Source: Pseudomonas fluorescens
GTDB lineage: Bacteria; Pseudomonadota; Gammaproteobacteria; Pseudomonadales; Pseudomonadaceae
Direction: 5' to 3'
Assembly: GCF_001648775.1 (NCBI RefSeq)
Contig: NZ_LVEJ01000023.1
Coordinates: 1 to 64,000 of the forward strand
Length of the DNA stretch: 64,000 nucleotides
Shown: in pieces, positions 25,188 to 34,669 of the stretch
How positions within the stretch are numbered: position 1 is the first letter of the stretch
Layout of the letters: each line of letters opens with the position of its first letter
The notes under the pieces: generated by a model
The model's database searches: none
Told to the model about the DNA's origin: nothing
What the model saw: only the letters and a program-made list of their open reading frames with translations
Position numbers and translations under genes: made by a program

Positions 25188-26345
25188 TTATTCGGTCAGC
25201 CGACGCAATTGCTCGACCACGTAATCCTGTTGTTCATCGCTCAACAGCGGAAACAGCGGCAGGCTGATCGCCTCGGCGTAATACCGCTCGGCTTCGGGGA
25301 AATCGCCCTCGGCGAAACCCAGGTCGCGGTAGTAGGGCTGCAAGTGCACAGGAATGTAATGCAGATTCACGCCAATACCGGCACTGCGCAAGCCCTCAAA
25401 CACCTGACGGTGGCTGAGGCTGATGCGATCGGTCTGCAAACGGATCACATACAGATGCCAAGCCGACTCTGCCTCAGGCTGAAGGCTGGGCAACGTCACC
25501 GGCAAATACGCCAGCAGGCGATCGTAACGCGCCGCCAGTTCGCGACGACGGGCGATGAAGTCGTCGAGTTTGCCCAGTTGCGACAAACCCAGCGCAGCCT
25601 GCAGATCGGTGATCCGATAATTGAAGCCCAGCTCGATCTGCTCGTAGTACCACGGGCCGTGGCTCGGCTCGCTCATCTGCTGCGGATCGCGGGTCATGCC
25701 GTGGCAGCGCAGGCGTTGCAGGCGCCCGGCCAGCTCCGGGCGGTTGGTCAAGACCATACCGCCCTCGGCGCTGGTGATGATCTTCACCGGGTGGAAACTG
25801 AACACCGTCATCGCCGCGAATTGGCCACAGCCGACCGGACGCCCGGCATAGGACGCACCGACCGCGTGCGACGCATCTTCGATCACCGTGAAGTTGTAGC
25901 GCTCGGCCAGCTCGGCAATCCTGCGCATGTCGCAGCTTTGCCCGGAGAACGCCACCGCCACCAGCACTTTCGGCAAGGTGCCGTCCTGCTCGGCCTGCTC
26001 GAGTTTCGCGGCGAGGGCGAAGGCATCGAGGTTCCAGGTCAGCGGATCGATGTCGACGAAATCAACCTCGGCAGCGCAATAACGTCCACAGTTGGCCGAG
26101 GCGAGAAAGGTGTTGGGCGTCGTCCACAACCGATCACCCGGCCCCAGGCCTGCCGCCAGGCAAGCAATGTGCAGCGCCGCCGTGGCGTTGCACACCGCGA
26201 CGGCGAAGTCGGCCTGGCAACGCTCGGCCATCGCCTGCTCGAAACGCTCGATGCTCGGCCCCTGGGTCAGCCAGTCCGACTGCAGCACTTGGACGACGGC
26301 ATCGATGTCTGCCTGATCGACGCTTTGCCGACCGTAGGGAATCAT
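25188..26345 (-). CDS. pseC: UDP-4-amino-4,6-dideoxy-L-altrose transaminase PseC
   Basis: 385 residues, DegT/DnrJ/EryC1/StrS family. PseC aminates C4 of the UDP-4-keto sugar made by PseB, using glutamate and PLP. The PLP lysine is Lys188 in VFSFHPVKIITSAEGGM; the HPVK form is typical of PseC. Other motifs are VEDFVDIDPLTWNLD-like VDFVDIDPLTWNLD and IEDASHAVGASY. It overlaps pseB by four bases and so is made with it. Confidence 0.95.
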   Translation of the reverse strand: MIPYGRQSVDQADIDAVVQVLQSDWLTQGPSIERFEQAMAERCQADFAVAVCNATAALHIACLAAGLGPGDRLWTTPNTFLASANCGRYCAAEVDFVDIDPLTWNLDAFALAAKLEQAEQDGTLPKVLVAVAFSGQSCDMRRIAELAERYNFTVIEDASHAVGASYAGRPVGCGQFAAMTVFSFHPVKIITSAEGGMVLTNRPELAGRLQRLRCHGMTRDPQQMSEPSHGPWYYEQIELGFNYRITDLQAALGLSQLGKLDDFIARRRELAARYDRLLAYLPVTLPSLQPEAESAWHLYVIRLQTDRISLSHRQVFEGLRSAGIGVNLHYIPVHLQPYYRDLGFAEGDFPEAERYYAEAISLPLFPLLSDEQQDYVVEQLRRLTE

Positions 26346-27343
26346 ACCGAGAGCTTCGCGTGCAGGTCGGCGATCTGCCCGACCGAGAGGAAATGCGGAT
26401 TGGTGTCGGAGCGGTATTCGAAATCTTCGCTCACCGCACGCCCCCGCTCGCCGAGTTTGTCGACGGCAAAATCGACGTCGACACTGGTGAAGCGAATCGA
26501 TGGCTGGATGGTGTAGTGATCCGCAAACTCGAGGGTCATCCGCGCATCGTCCAGCGGCACCATCAACTCATGGAGCTTTTCACCGGGTCGAATGCCGACG
26601 TTCTTGTGCGGCAGATGTTCAGCCATGCCGCGCGCCAGATCGACGATGCGGATCGACGGAATCTTCGGCACGAACACTTCACCGCCGTGCATGCGCGCAA
26701 AGCTGTCGAGCACGAACTGCACGCCGTGGTCGAGGGTGATCCAGAACCGCGTCATGCGCTCGTCGGTGATCGGCAACTCCTGCGCGCCGTCGGCGATCAG
26801 CTTGTTGAAGAACGGCACTACCGAACCGCGCGAACCCGCTACATTGCCGTAGCGCACCACGGCAAACCGGGTTGGCTGCTCGCCGGCAATGTTGTTGGCG
26901 GCGACGAACAACTTGTCCGAGAGCAACTTGGTCGCGCCGTACAGGTTGATCGGGCTGGCTGCCTTGTCGGTGGACAACGCGACGACTTTTTTCACGCCAT
27001 TGTCGATGGCGGCGGCGATGATGTTCTCCGCGCCATTGACGTTGGTGCGAATGCATTCGGTCGGGTTGTATTCCGCCGCCGGCACTTGCTTTAGTGCGGC
27101 GGCATGCACGACGTAGTCGATGCCGCGCATGGCCTGACGCAGGCGATCGGCGTCGCGCACGTCACCGATGAAGTAACGCATGCATGGCGCGTTGAACGTC
27201 TGCTGCATTTCATACTGCTTCAGTTCATCACGGGAAAACACCACCACGCGCTTGGGCTGGTATTGCTCCAGCAGGCGGGCGATGAATTTGCGCCCGAACG
27301 AGCCGGTGCCGCCGGAGATGAAAATCGATTTACCGTTGAACAT
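26342..27343 (-). CDS. pseB: UDP-GlcNAc 4,6-dehydratase (5-inverting) PseB
   Basis: 333 residues, short-chain dehydrogenase fold. PseB removes water from UDP-GlcNAc and inverts C5, the first step to pseudaminic acid. The NADP motif is GGTGSFG (about 11-17), the catalytic pair Asp126-Lys127 in LSTDKAASP, and YxxxK is Tyr135-Lys139 in NLYGATKLL. All key residues are present. It follows the 974-residue glycosyltransferase by 30 bases and leads the pse block. Confidence 0.96.
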   Translation of the reverse strand: MFNGKSIFISGGTGSFGRKFIARLLEQYQPKRVVVFSRDELKQYEMQQTFNAPCMRYFIGDVRDADRLRQAMRGIDYVVHAAALKQVPAAEYNPTECIRTNVNGAENIIAAAIDNGVKKVVALSTDKAASPINLYGATKLLSDKLFVAANNIAGEQPTRFAVVRYGNVAGSRGSVVPFFNKLIADGAQELPITDERMTRFWITLDHGVQFVLDSFARMHGGEVFVPKIPSIRIVDLARGMAEHLPHKNVGIRPGEKLHELMVPLDDARMTLEFADHYTIQPSIRFTSVDVDFAVDKLGERGRAVSEDFEYRSDTNPHFLSVGQIADLHAKLSV

Positions 27344-27373
27344 GTCTGAATTCCTGTGTCCTGTTCGCCAGGC

Positions 27374-30298
27374 TTAGCCGAGCAATTGCGCCCAATTGAT
27401 CGGGGCACTTTCACCCAGGGTAAAACCTTTGCCGGTCAGCGCCAGGTTGGCGTTGTACGCCGGATCCTGGGCGAAGGCCGCGCTCCACTTCTCACGCAAT
27501 GCCGCCAATGCTTCAGGGGCTTGCGGCAACTCGCCGGTGTGCAAGACCTGAACCAGCGGCGTCCACACGGTGAGGTAGCCGGCCTGCCCGGCCTTGAGAC
27601 ACAGATCGACATCGCTGAAGCCGGCGGCGAAGGTCACGTCGTCCAGGCCACCCAACGCCTCGAACAAGTCCTTGCGCACCATCAGGCAGGCCTTCGACAC
27701 CGCCGAATAGTTCTGCTCGACCGCCAGGCGCTGCATGTAACCCTCGTTAGCGTGTTTCTCGCCGATGAAGGCCGAAGCCACCCCGTCGTTCAACCCGAGA
27801 ATCAAACCTGCCTGGGAGATTTTGCCATCGCGGTCCACCAGTTTGGCACCGACGATGCCGACTTCAGGACGCTGGGCGTGATTGAGCAACGACTCGATCC
27901 AGTTCGGGTTGACCACTTCACTGTCGGTGGCCAGCAGCACCAGATATTCGCCCTGCGCCTGCTCGCTGGCCGCGTTGCACAGTGCCACTTGATCGAGCGG
28001 GCGATCAGCATGCAGTACCCGCACTTTGCCGTTGTGCAGCGTTGCCAACCAGTCGTTGACCTCGGCCGACGAGTTCGGGTTGACCGCAATCAACAGCTCA
28101 TAGCGGGTGTAACGGGTTCTGAGCAGCACGCCATCCAGGCAGCGTTTCAAGGCTGCAAGATCGTCGCCAGCGGCGACAATCACCGAGACCAGCGGCCGCT
28201 CGGCATGACGATAGTCAATCTGCCAGGTGCCTGGCTGCGTCGAAGTGACCTGAGCCTTGTAACCACGATTGCCCAAGTGGCGCAGCAGCGCCTGACGTTC
28301 GTGAGGGTTTTCTTCCAGCACCGGCGCCCGGGTGATCAGCAAGGGCTCATCGAGATGGGCCAGACCGTCGAGGCCACCCTCCTCGATGATGCGCAGCAGC
28401 ACATCCAGCTCCAGCGCCTTGCTGAAATCGGCCTGATAACCGCCGAGCCCTGTCAGCACTTCGCGACGAATCAACCAGTGCCGAGCCATCAGTGACGGAA
28501 CGCTTTGCAGCAGGTCCAGGTTGAAGCCCGGGCGGAACATATCCACCAGCGCCCCGTTTTCCTGGCGCTGGATTTCATCGGTGGCAACCGCCCGCACACC
28601 TGGCGCAGCCATCAGTTCCAGGCCGGCACGCAACAGGCCGGCAGCTGTGAATTCTTCACCCGCCTCAACCAGCAGCAGCCAGTCGCAGGTCGATTGATTA
28701 ACGCTCTGGTTAAGCTTGTCGACGAAGTTGCCTTGGGTCACTCGCACAAAGTGCAGGGTATTTTGTGCCGTGGTTGCAGCCGGCGGCTCACCCGTGGTGA
28801 AAACCACGACCTTGAAGGCTTTGCTGTGGCCTTCGAGCAAGCTGTCCAGAGAGATTTGCAACTTGTCGATGTCGTTGTCCAGATCGAGCAGGAAGATGCC
28901 GAACTGCGGACCACCGGCATTCTCTGCCAGGTGACGGGCAATCGCCGCGGCCTGCTCGGTATCCGGCGCACGCGCGGCGAGCCACTCGAGCAGGCGGCCG
29001 GTGAGCATTTTGGCGAATGTCGGCTGATGCCCTTCGAGCAACACCGCGTCCAGACGCGCGACCCAATCGCGCAGCACTGGCGCGTCGTCTTCCTCGTCCA
29101 GCGGTTGCAATTGCACGAGCAGTTGCTTGATCACCGCGCGATTGAACACGTTGGCGTCGTGCGCCTGCCACAAGCGGTCGAGCACGCTTTCCGGGGTGTC
29201 ATTGTTGCGTGCCAGCATCAGGCTCTGCTGGCGAGCCCAAATACCTTCCAGCTCTTTGAGCTGAACGCGTCCGGCCGGCATCGCGTGCAACAGAAACTCG
29301 AATTGCGTCAGTTGGTCGAAAAACACCTGGTTATAGAAAGGCATTTCCACGTATTGCTTCGGCCCGAACCGACGCTGCGGGCCGGTCTCGATATCGATCC
29401 AGGTCGACTCGAAGATCAACTCGGCGGTGAGTGCCCGGTAGGTCCGCAGGCTTTCGGCCAGCGTGGCAAAACTCTTCAGCGCAAACTGTTTGCCCTGCTC
29501 TGGATCCTGATGCTGGAGCTGGGTCGGCAACGACGCGAGGAACTCGGCAAACGCTTCGCGCCCGGCCACGTTCTTGCCATCCATATAGGCCAGCGTGTGA
29601 TAGATCTCGGTGTTGTGATCGGACTGCTCGTAGTTGATTTCGCGCACGACATAAGGGATCGGCAGAATCCGCACCTTGCCGCGGGCCAGCATGTAAAAGG
29701 TGTGACCGACTTCCTGCCACTGGAAGATCGTGTCTTGCGGCATGGCCGCGTACCAGTCGCGCAAGATCGCCGTACGCTGCACGGCATAGAACGGCGGCAG
29801 GTACTGCTGCATGTAATCGAGCAAGCGCTCCTCGGCCTGATCGGCCGAGTAGTCTTCGCAGACTTTCTTGTCACGGCGGTAGTAATTGACGCTGTTGGCC
29901 AATGCCAGATACATCAGGCTGTAGCCATGGCACAGGCTGTAATCAGGGTTGGCATCCATGAATGCCACGGCTTCGTACAGGGCGTCATGCACCAGGAAGT
30001 CATCGTCGGCGGCAAACACCATGTAAGGCGTTTGCAACTGCTCGACACCGTAAGCCAGCTTGGCGCGAATACCCCAGTAGCCGAACTGCGGCAAGTGCTG
30101 ATAATCCACGCGGGTGAATTCCTCAGGGATGCCCTTCAGCGCCACCGCCGATGAATCGAGCACCAGAATTCTGCACGGCAGGCTGCTGTAGAAGCGAATG
30201 GCTCTACGCAGAAACGCCGGGCGTTCGTGAGAGATCAGCACAACGGTCAACTGATCGTTGAGTGCCAGATCGGTTCCTGAAATGTTCTTGCCTTGCAT
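27374..30298 (-). CDS. Large multidomain glycosyltransferase of the flagellin locus
   Basis: 974 residues from the ATG at 30298, which has GGGGAA five bases upstream; a start at 30373 would add an unconserved leader over the previous gene. Residues about 12-330 are a GT-A-like domain (LTVVLISHERPAFLRRAIRF, acidic VFAADDDFLV). A middle stretch near 560-690 looks like a second, possibly degenerate GT-2 domain (FGIFLLDLDNDIDKLQISLD). The C-terminus, about 715-960, is a GT-2 domain (LVSVIVAAGDDLAALKRCLDG ... YLVLLATDSEVVNPNWIE). It probably adds sugars to the flagellin glycan, in a role like Fgt2 of P. syringae; donor unknown. Confidence 0.82.
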   Translation of the reverse strand: MQGKNISGTDLALNDQLTVVLISHERPAFLRRAIRFYSSLPCRILVLDSSAVALKGIPEEFTRVDYQHLPQFGYWGIRAKLAYGVEQLQTPYMVFAADDDFLVHDALYEAVAFMDANPDYSLCHGYSLMYLALANSVNYYRRDKKVCEDYSADQAEERLLDYMQQYLPPFYAVQRTAILRDWYAAMPQDTIFQWQEVGHTFYMLARGKVRILPIPYVVREINYEQSDHNTEIYHTLAYMDGKNVAGREAFAEFLASLPTQLQHQDPEQGKQFALKSFATLAESLRTYRALTAELIFESTWIDIETGPQRRFGPKQYVEMPFYNQVFFDQLTQFEFLLHAMPAGRVQLKELEGIWARQQSLMLARNNDTPESVLDRLWQAHDANVFNRAVIKQLLVQLQPLDEEDDAPVLRDWVARLDAVLLEGHQPTFAKMLTGRLLEWLAARAPDTEQAAAIARHLAENAGGPQFGIFLLDLDNDIDKLQISLDSLLEGHSKAFKVVVFTTGEPPAATTAQNTLHFVRVTQGNFVDKLNQSVNQSTCDWLLLVEAGEEFTAAGLLRAGLELMAAPGVRAVATDEIQRQENGALVDMFRPGFNLDLLQSVPSLMARHWLIRREVLTGLGGYQADFSKALELDVLLRIIEEGGLDGLAHLDEPLLITRAPVLEENPHERQALLRHLGNRGYKAQVTSTQPGTWQIDYRHAERPLVSVIVAAGDDLAALKRCLDGVLLRTRYTRYELLIAVNPNSSAEVNDWLATLHNGKVRVLHADRPLDQVALCNAASEQAQGEYLVLLATDSEVVNPNWIESLLNHAQRPEVGIVGAKLVDRDGKISQAGLILGLNDGVASAFIGEKHANEGYMQRLAVEQNYSAVSKACLMVRKDLFEALGGLDDVTFAAGFSDVDLCLKAGQAGYLTVWTPLVQVLHTGELPQAPEALAALREKWSAAFAQDPAYNANLALTGKGFTLGESAPINWAQLLG

Positions 30299-30347
30299 AT
30301 ATTCCCCACAAACGGCGCGTCGCCGAAAACCCATCGTTGTTTGTCGA

Positions 30348-31076
30348 TTAACGCACGCGACGCAGATAACCATCCGGCGCGACAGTGATCAGCAATTTGC
30401 TGTGGATCGACTGATCGATCTCGAAATCGCCGTTCTCTTCCAGGTAAGCCCACACCGCGGTTTTCGGGTTGTCACCCTTGCCCCACGGACGATCCGGGAA
30501 GGCATCGGCCGGCATGTCTTCAACAACGGTGTCCATGACCACGCAATAGCTGCCCACCGACACCAGTGGTGCGTACAGGCGCAGCTCTTCAAGGACGTGC
30601 TCGTGGGTGTGGTTGGAGTCCAGCACCACCAGCACTTTTTTGCCCTGCACACGCTCGCGCACTTGATCGACGATGCTGCTATCGATGCTCGAACCCTGGA
30701 TCATGCTGATGCGTTTGAACATCGGGTGCGCTTCGATGGCTTCGCGGTTGTGCTCGCGGATATCGATGTCGATGCCCAGTACTTCGCCGTGGCCGATCAG
30801 TTCCAGGATCGAGGCGTAAAACACCAGCGAACCGCCGTGGGCGATGCCCGTCTCGACGATCACGTCCGGACGCAGGTTCCAGATGATTTCCTGCATCGCG
30901 ACCATGTCCTGCGGGAACTGAATGATCGGCCGGCCCATCCAGCTGAAGTTGTAGGTGTACTTGTGCTTGGCCGTGGTGCCGACCCAGTCCAGCGACTCGG
31001 TTTGCAGGGCCTTGTCGTTCTGCAGGCCTTCGATGTTGGCTTTTACTTCTTCGCGAAACTGTTCATGCGGATTCAT
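30348..31076 (-). CDS. CmcI-like SAM-dependent enzyme (cephalosporin hydroxylase family)
   Basis: 242 residues. The core is a Rossmann fold with PDVIVETGIAHGGSLVFYASILELIG and VLGIDIDIREHN, then KVLVVLDSNHTHEHVLEELRLYAPLVSVGSYCVVMDT, the signature of the CmcI / rhamnosyl O-methyltransferase family. Despite the 'hydroxylase' name, members act in SAM-dependent O-methylation, so it is probably a sugar O-methyltransferase for the flagellin glycan. GGAGAG lies before the ATG. It is 29 bases after the acyltransferase and 49 before the large glycosyltransferase. Confidence 0.8.
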   Translation of the reverse strand: MNPHEQFREEVKANIEGLQNDKALQTESLDWVGTTAKHKYTYNFSWMGRPIIQFPQDMVAMQEIIWNLRPDVIVETGIAHGGSLVFYASILELIGHGEVLGIDIDIREHNREAIEAHPMFKRISMIQGSSIDSSIVDQVRERVQGKKVLVVLDSNHTHEHVLEELRLYAPLVSVGSYCVVMDTVVEDMPADAFPDRPWGKGDNPKTAVWAYLEENGDFEIDQSIHSKLLITVAPDGYLRRVR

Positions 31077-31105
31077 TGCAACTCTCCAAAAATTCGGGAA
31101 ACGGC

Positions 31106-31765
31106 TTACCTGAACACTCTGGCGTCCGGGTAAGGCACTGCGTTGGTCTTGATGATCCTGGCGGGATTGCCCGCCACGACCGAAAAATCCGGCACATCTT
31201 TGGTCACGACCGCACCGGCACCGATGGTCACCCAGCGGCCAATACGCAGGCGCGGCAGGATCGTGGCGTTGGTGCCGATAAAGGTCCCGTCACCGATTTC
31301 CACGCAGCCGGCGATACACACGCCCGGCGCCATGAACACCGAGTGGCCGATCTGCCCTTCATGCCCCACGACACTGCCGGCGCTGATGCTGGTGTTGTCG
31401 CCCAGGGTCACCTCGGCCTGCATCAGCACGCCTTCCTGCAGATAACTGCCCTGCCCCATCCGAATCATGCTCAGGTCGATACCCGGATGAACGAACTGGC
31501 CGAGGCGCGCACCGGCGTCCACCAGCTGACAGGTGGTTTCGTAGCGTAACCGGGTACTGCCGGTGATCAGATTGACGAAGCGCACGTCCTCGCCATTGAG
31601 TTCGCCGACTAGCTCGCAACCACCGAGCACCGGCACCCCGTAAAACAGCGTGCCGTGCTTGCGCGGATCGTTGTCGAGGAAGGCGAATTCGACGTTCGGC
31701 GTGCTGCGCTTGACGGCGTGCAGCATGCGCACCGCTTCCGGGTTGGCGGCCCCCAGCAGATACAT
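31106..31765 (-). CDS. PglD/NeuD-type sugar N-acyltransferase
   Basis: 219 residues from ATG at 31765. N-terminal Rossmann-like nucleotide-sugar binding part (YLLGAANPEAVRMLHAVKRS, about 1-75) and a C-terminal left-handed beta-helix of hexapeptide repeats (about 95-205; GDNTSISAGSVVGHEGQIGH, GDGTFIGTNATILPRLRIG). This is the form of PglD, which acetylates the 4-amino group of UDP-4-amino sugars. A GTG at 31771 overlaps the aminotransferase stop by four bases and may be the real start. It likely N-acylates the sugar aminated by its neighbour. Confidence 0.85.
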   Translation of the reverse strand: MYLLGAANPEAVRMLHAVKRSTPNVEFAFLDNDPRKHGTLFYGVPVLGGCELVGELNGEDVRFVNLITGSTRLRYETTCQLVDAGARLGQFVHPGIDLSMIRMGQGSYLQEGVLMQAEVTLGDNTSISAGSVVGHEGQIGHSVFMAPGVCIAGCVEIGDGTFIGTNATILPRLRIGRWVTIGAGAVVTKDVPDFSVVAGNPARIIKTNAVPYPDARVFR

Positions 31766-31767
31766 CT

Positions 31768-32889
31768 TCACGATGCGTGCCTGTGAGCCAGCAGCTCCAG
31801 CACCACTTGCACCACACGCTGCTGATCGGCGTCGGTCATGTCGTGATAGCTCGGCAGGTTGAAGGCACGCTCGGGCAAGGCAAACGCCAGCGGCGTGTCG
31901 ACCGCGTATTCGCTGAACATCGGCAGCGACGACAACGGCCAGAAAAACACCCGGGCGTCGATGTCGGCAGCCTGGAAGGCAGCAATCATTTGCTCGCGGT
32001 GGATGCCGGTGTCGGCATCGAACACCACGGTCGGCATCCAGTAGCCATTGCGCGCATGGCCCGGCTCGGGATTGAGCGATACACCCGGTACGCCTTCGAG
32101 CGCTCGCGCGTAGTGGGCAAAAATCGCCCGCTTGCGCTCGATCAACTCGTCGATTCGCTCGACCTGGGCGCAGCCGACGGCGGCCTGCAGGTTGCTCATC
32201 TTGTATTTGAAACCGACAAACTCCGGCCAGAACTGTTTGGTGCAACCCGCCACACGACCATGGTTGGACAGGGTCAGGACACGCTCATACAAGGCCTTGT
32301 CGGAAGTGACGAACATGCCGCCCTCACCGGTGGTCATAGTCTTGGTGCCATGAAACGAAAAAGCACCGAAAGCCCCCAGCGAGCCGGCCGCCTGGCCGCG
32401 CCATTGCGAGCCGATGGCTTCCGCCGCGTCTTCGATCACCGGGATGCCGAATTCGCGACCGATGGCGAGCAGTGCGTCCATGTCGCACAGGTTGCCGTAC
32501 AAATGCACGGCGAGAATCGCCTTGGTGCGCGGGCTGATCGCCTTTCTGACTTGTTGCGGATCCAGGCACCAGCTATCCGCCAGAACATCGACAAATACCG
32601 GCGTGGCGCCCAGGTAAGTGATCGGTGCCGCCGACGCGATCCAGTTGGTGTTGGCCAGGATCACTTCATCGCCAGCACCCACGCCCAGGGCGGCCATGCC
32701 CATGTGCAGCGCACCGGTGCAGCTGGAGGTGGCGATGGCGTAGGTGGCGCCCAGATGCTCGGCAAAACCGTGCTCGAAACGTGTCAGGTATTCGTAGCAA
32801 CGCGCGCCCCAGCCGTTCTGCACGGCGTCCAGGGCGTATTGCGCTTCGAGTTCGCCAACGCTGGGTTTGGTGTAATGAATTCTGCTCAT
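31768..32889 (-). CDS. DegT-family sugar 4-aminotransferase
   Basis: 373 residues. The PLP lysine is Lys183 in SFHGTKTMTTGEGGM, so this is a true aminotransferase and not an RfbH-type 3-dehydratase, which has His there. Other family motifs: ATSSCTGALHMGMAALGVG (about 53-71), LYGNLCDMDAL and PVIEDAAEAIGS. The pattern is close to perosamine-synthase-like C4 aminotransferases. In context it would aminate the 4-keto group of a C-methylated CDP-sugar. Four-base overlaps link it to the C-methyltransferase and the acyltransferase. The start at 32889 was chosen over a longer frame that only overlaps the upstream gene. Confidence 0.88.
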   Translation of the reverse strand: MSRIHYTKPSVGELEAQYALDAVQNGWGARCYEYLTRFEHGFAEHLGATYAIATSSCTGALHMGMAALGVGAGDEVILANTNWIASAAPITYLGATPVFVDVLADSWCLDPQQVRKAISPRTKAILAVHLYGNLCDMDALLAIGREFGIPVIEDAAEAIGSQWRGQAAGSLGAFGAFSFHGTKTMTTGEGGMFVTSDKALYERVLTLSNHGRVAGCTKQFWPEFVGFKYKMSNLQAAVGCAQVERIDELIERKRAIFAHYARALEGVPGVSLNPEPGHARNGYWMPTVVFDADTGIHREQMIAAFQAADIDARVFFWPLSSLPMFSEYAVDTPLAFALPERAFNLPSYHDMTDADQQRVVQVVLELLAHRHAS

Positions 32890-34112
32890 TGAATGATCAA
32901 CTCCGGAACGGCGACGACAAAGCGTGCGCCCCATGCCTTGGCCGCAGACAGTTGCTGCGTCACTTCGCTCAACAGGTTCCACGGCAACACCAGAATGTAG
33001 TCCGGCTGCTCCTGGGCAATCCGCGCAGGTGCAACAATCGGAATGCGGCTGCCCGGCAAGTACTTGCCCTGCTTGTGTGGGTTGGCATCGGCCACCCAGG
33101 CCAACAGATCCGCTTTGACCCCGGCATAGTTGAGCAAGGTGTTGCCCTTGGCCGCCGCGCCATAACCGACCACGCGTTTGCCGTCAGCCTTGGCCTGTAA
33201 CAAAAAGCGCAGCAGCTCATGCTTGATGCGTTCAGCGGCGGGCGCGAGGGTCGTGTAGTACTCGGCGGTTTTCACCCCGGCATCGAGTTCGGCCTGCAAC
33301 TGTTGCTGCACCGCTGGCTGCACCGGGCGACGCTCGCCGTCCTTGCGCTGCACGAACACCCGCAATGACCCGCCGTGGGTGCTCAACTGACTGACGTCGA
33401 ACACTTCCAGGCCATTGCGTTCGCACAGGGCCTGCACGGCCGTCAGCGACAGGTAGGAATAATGTTCGTGATACAGCGTGTCGAACTGCGCGCCGGCCAT
33501 CAGCGTCAGCAGTTGCGGGAATTCGAAGGTGGCCACACCGGTTGGCTTGAGCAACGTCGCGAAGCCACCGAGAAAATCATTGATATCCGGCACATGCGCG
33601 AGCACGTTGTTGGCGGCCATCAAATCAGCGCCCCAGCCTTCGCTTTGCAACTGCGCGGCGGTGTCGCGACCGAAGAACAACTCACGAATCTGCAGACCTT
33701 TCGCGCGCGCCGCTTGTGCGGTGCTGCGCGTCGGCTCGACGCCCAGACACGGAATACCGCGACCGGCCACGTACTGCAGCAGGTAACCGTCGTTGGCGGC
33801 GATTTCCACCACGCGGCTGTCGGCAGTCAGGCCAAAGCGCTCGACCATCTCGGCGACATAGCGCTCGGCATGGGCCAGCCAGGTGCTGGAGAACGAACTG
33901 AAGTAGGCGTACTCGGCATCGAACAAACTGTCGGCGCTGGTGTAATCCTCGGTCTGGACCAGCCAGCATTGCTGACACACAGCGACCTTCAATGGCACCC
34001 ATTGCTCGGCCTGTTCCAGGCGCTCGGCATGCACGTAGGCGTTGGACGGTGGCGAGGTGCCGAGGTCGATCAGCGGCAGGCTCAGCGGTGCGGCGCACCC
34101 ACGGCAGTTCAT
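32886..34112 (-). CDS. NDP-sugar 3-C-methyltransferase (TcaB9/TylCIII type)
   Basis: 408 residues. N-terminal zinc site with Cys3, Cys6, Cys46 and Cys49; central SAM-binding fold (VVEIAANDGYLLQYV at about 101); catalytic motif YHEHYSYLS at 214-222, equivalent to the Tyr/Glu/His set of TcaB9; and a C-terminal Rossmann domain with VGYGAAAKGNTLLNYAG. These enzymes methylate C3 of a 4-keto-6-deoxy sugar nucleotide, giving a branched sugar. Flanked by an epimerase and an aminotransferase with four-base overlaps on both sides. The carbon methylated is inferred from the family. Confidence 0.88.
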   Translation of the reverse strand: MNCRGCAAPLSLPLIDLGTSPPSNAYVHAERLEQAEQWVPLKVAVCQQCWLVQTEDYTSADSLFDAEYAYFSSFSSTWLAHAERYVAEMVERFGLTADSRVVEIAANDGYLLQYVAGRGIPCLGVEPTRSTAQAARAKGLQIRELFFGRDTAAQLQSEGWGADLMAANNVLAHVPDINDFLGGFATLLKPTGVATFEFPQLLTLMAGAQFDTLYHEHYSYLSLTAVQALCERNGLEVFDVSQLSTHGGSLRVFVQRKDGERRPVQPAVQQQLQAELDAGVKTAEYYTTLAPAAERIKHELLRFLLQAKADGKRVVGYGAAAKGNTLLNYAGVKADLLAWVADANPHKQGKYLPGSRIPIVAPARIAQEQPDYILVLPWNLLSEVTQQLSAAKAWGARFVVAVPELIIQ

Positions 34113-34669
34113 AGACGCACTCCAGCAAAGTGTTGATCGAGCGCGGGATGGCTGGAATCACGCGCTGACAAATTATTGACAGGCAACGGCCAGGCAATCG
34201 CCAGCCGTGGATCGTTCACCGACAGACCGCCCTCGTGCTCCGGCGTGTAATCGGCGCTGTGCAGGTAGAGCAATTCGGCGTCTTCGCTGAGCGTCTGGAA
34301 ACCGTGGGCGAAACCGGCCGGGATCAACAGGCTGCGGCCATCACCGGCCTTCAGATGCTCGGCGTGCCAGTGCAGAAACGTCGCGGAGTCGGGACGCAGA
34401 TCCACCGCCACGTCCCACACTTCACCGCGCAGGCAGGTGATCAGTTTGGCTTCCGGGGCGTTGGCATTCTGATAATGCAGACCGCGCACGCTGCCCTTTT
34501 CGCGGGTGCAGGAATGGTTGATCTGGCGGATATGAAATTCACGACCGAACGCACTCAGGCTGCCTTCGCAGAACAACCGGGCGAAGTGCCCGCGCTGATC
34601 TTCGAAGCGTTTGTGCTGGACGCTGAACAGGCCGGCCAGCGGCAACGCCTTCAGGGAAAACTCGCTCAC
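34109..34669 (-). CDS. rfbC: NDP-4-keto-6-deoxyhexose 3,5-epimerase-like protein
   Basis: 186 residues, RmlC-like cupin. Motifs: RFEDQRGHFARLF at the start, RGLHYQ with the catalytic His (about 64-69), and LLIPAGFAHGFQTLSE (about 114-129), then LYLHSADYTPEHEGG with the Tyr acid. The usual RmlC acts on dTDP-4-keto-6-deoxyglucose at C3 and C5; here no rmlA/B/D genes accompany it and it sits with CDP-sugar genes, so it may be a C3- or C5-epimerase on the CDP-linked intermediate. Four-base overlaps with both neighbours. Confidence 0.85.
   Translation of the reverse strand: MSEFSLKALPLAGLFSVQHKRFEDQRGHFARLFCEGSLSAFGREFHIRQINHSCTREKGSVRGLHYQNANAPEAKLITCLRGEVWDVAVDLRPDSATFLHWHAEHLKAGDGRSLLIPAGFAHGFQTLSEDAELLYLHSADYTPEHEGGLSVNDPRLAIAWPLPVNNLSARDSSHPALDQHFAGVRL

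Noticed and set aside
31768..32889. Considered RfbH (CDP-4-keto-6-deoxyglucose 3-dehydratase)
   Set aside because: The PLP lysine is present (GTKTMTTGEGG), whereas RfbH has His; it is an aminotransferase.
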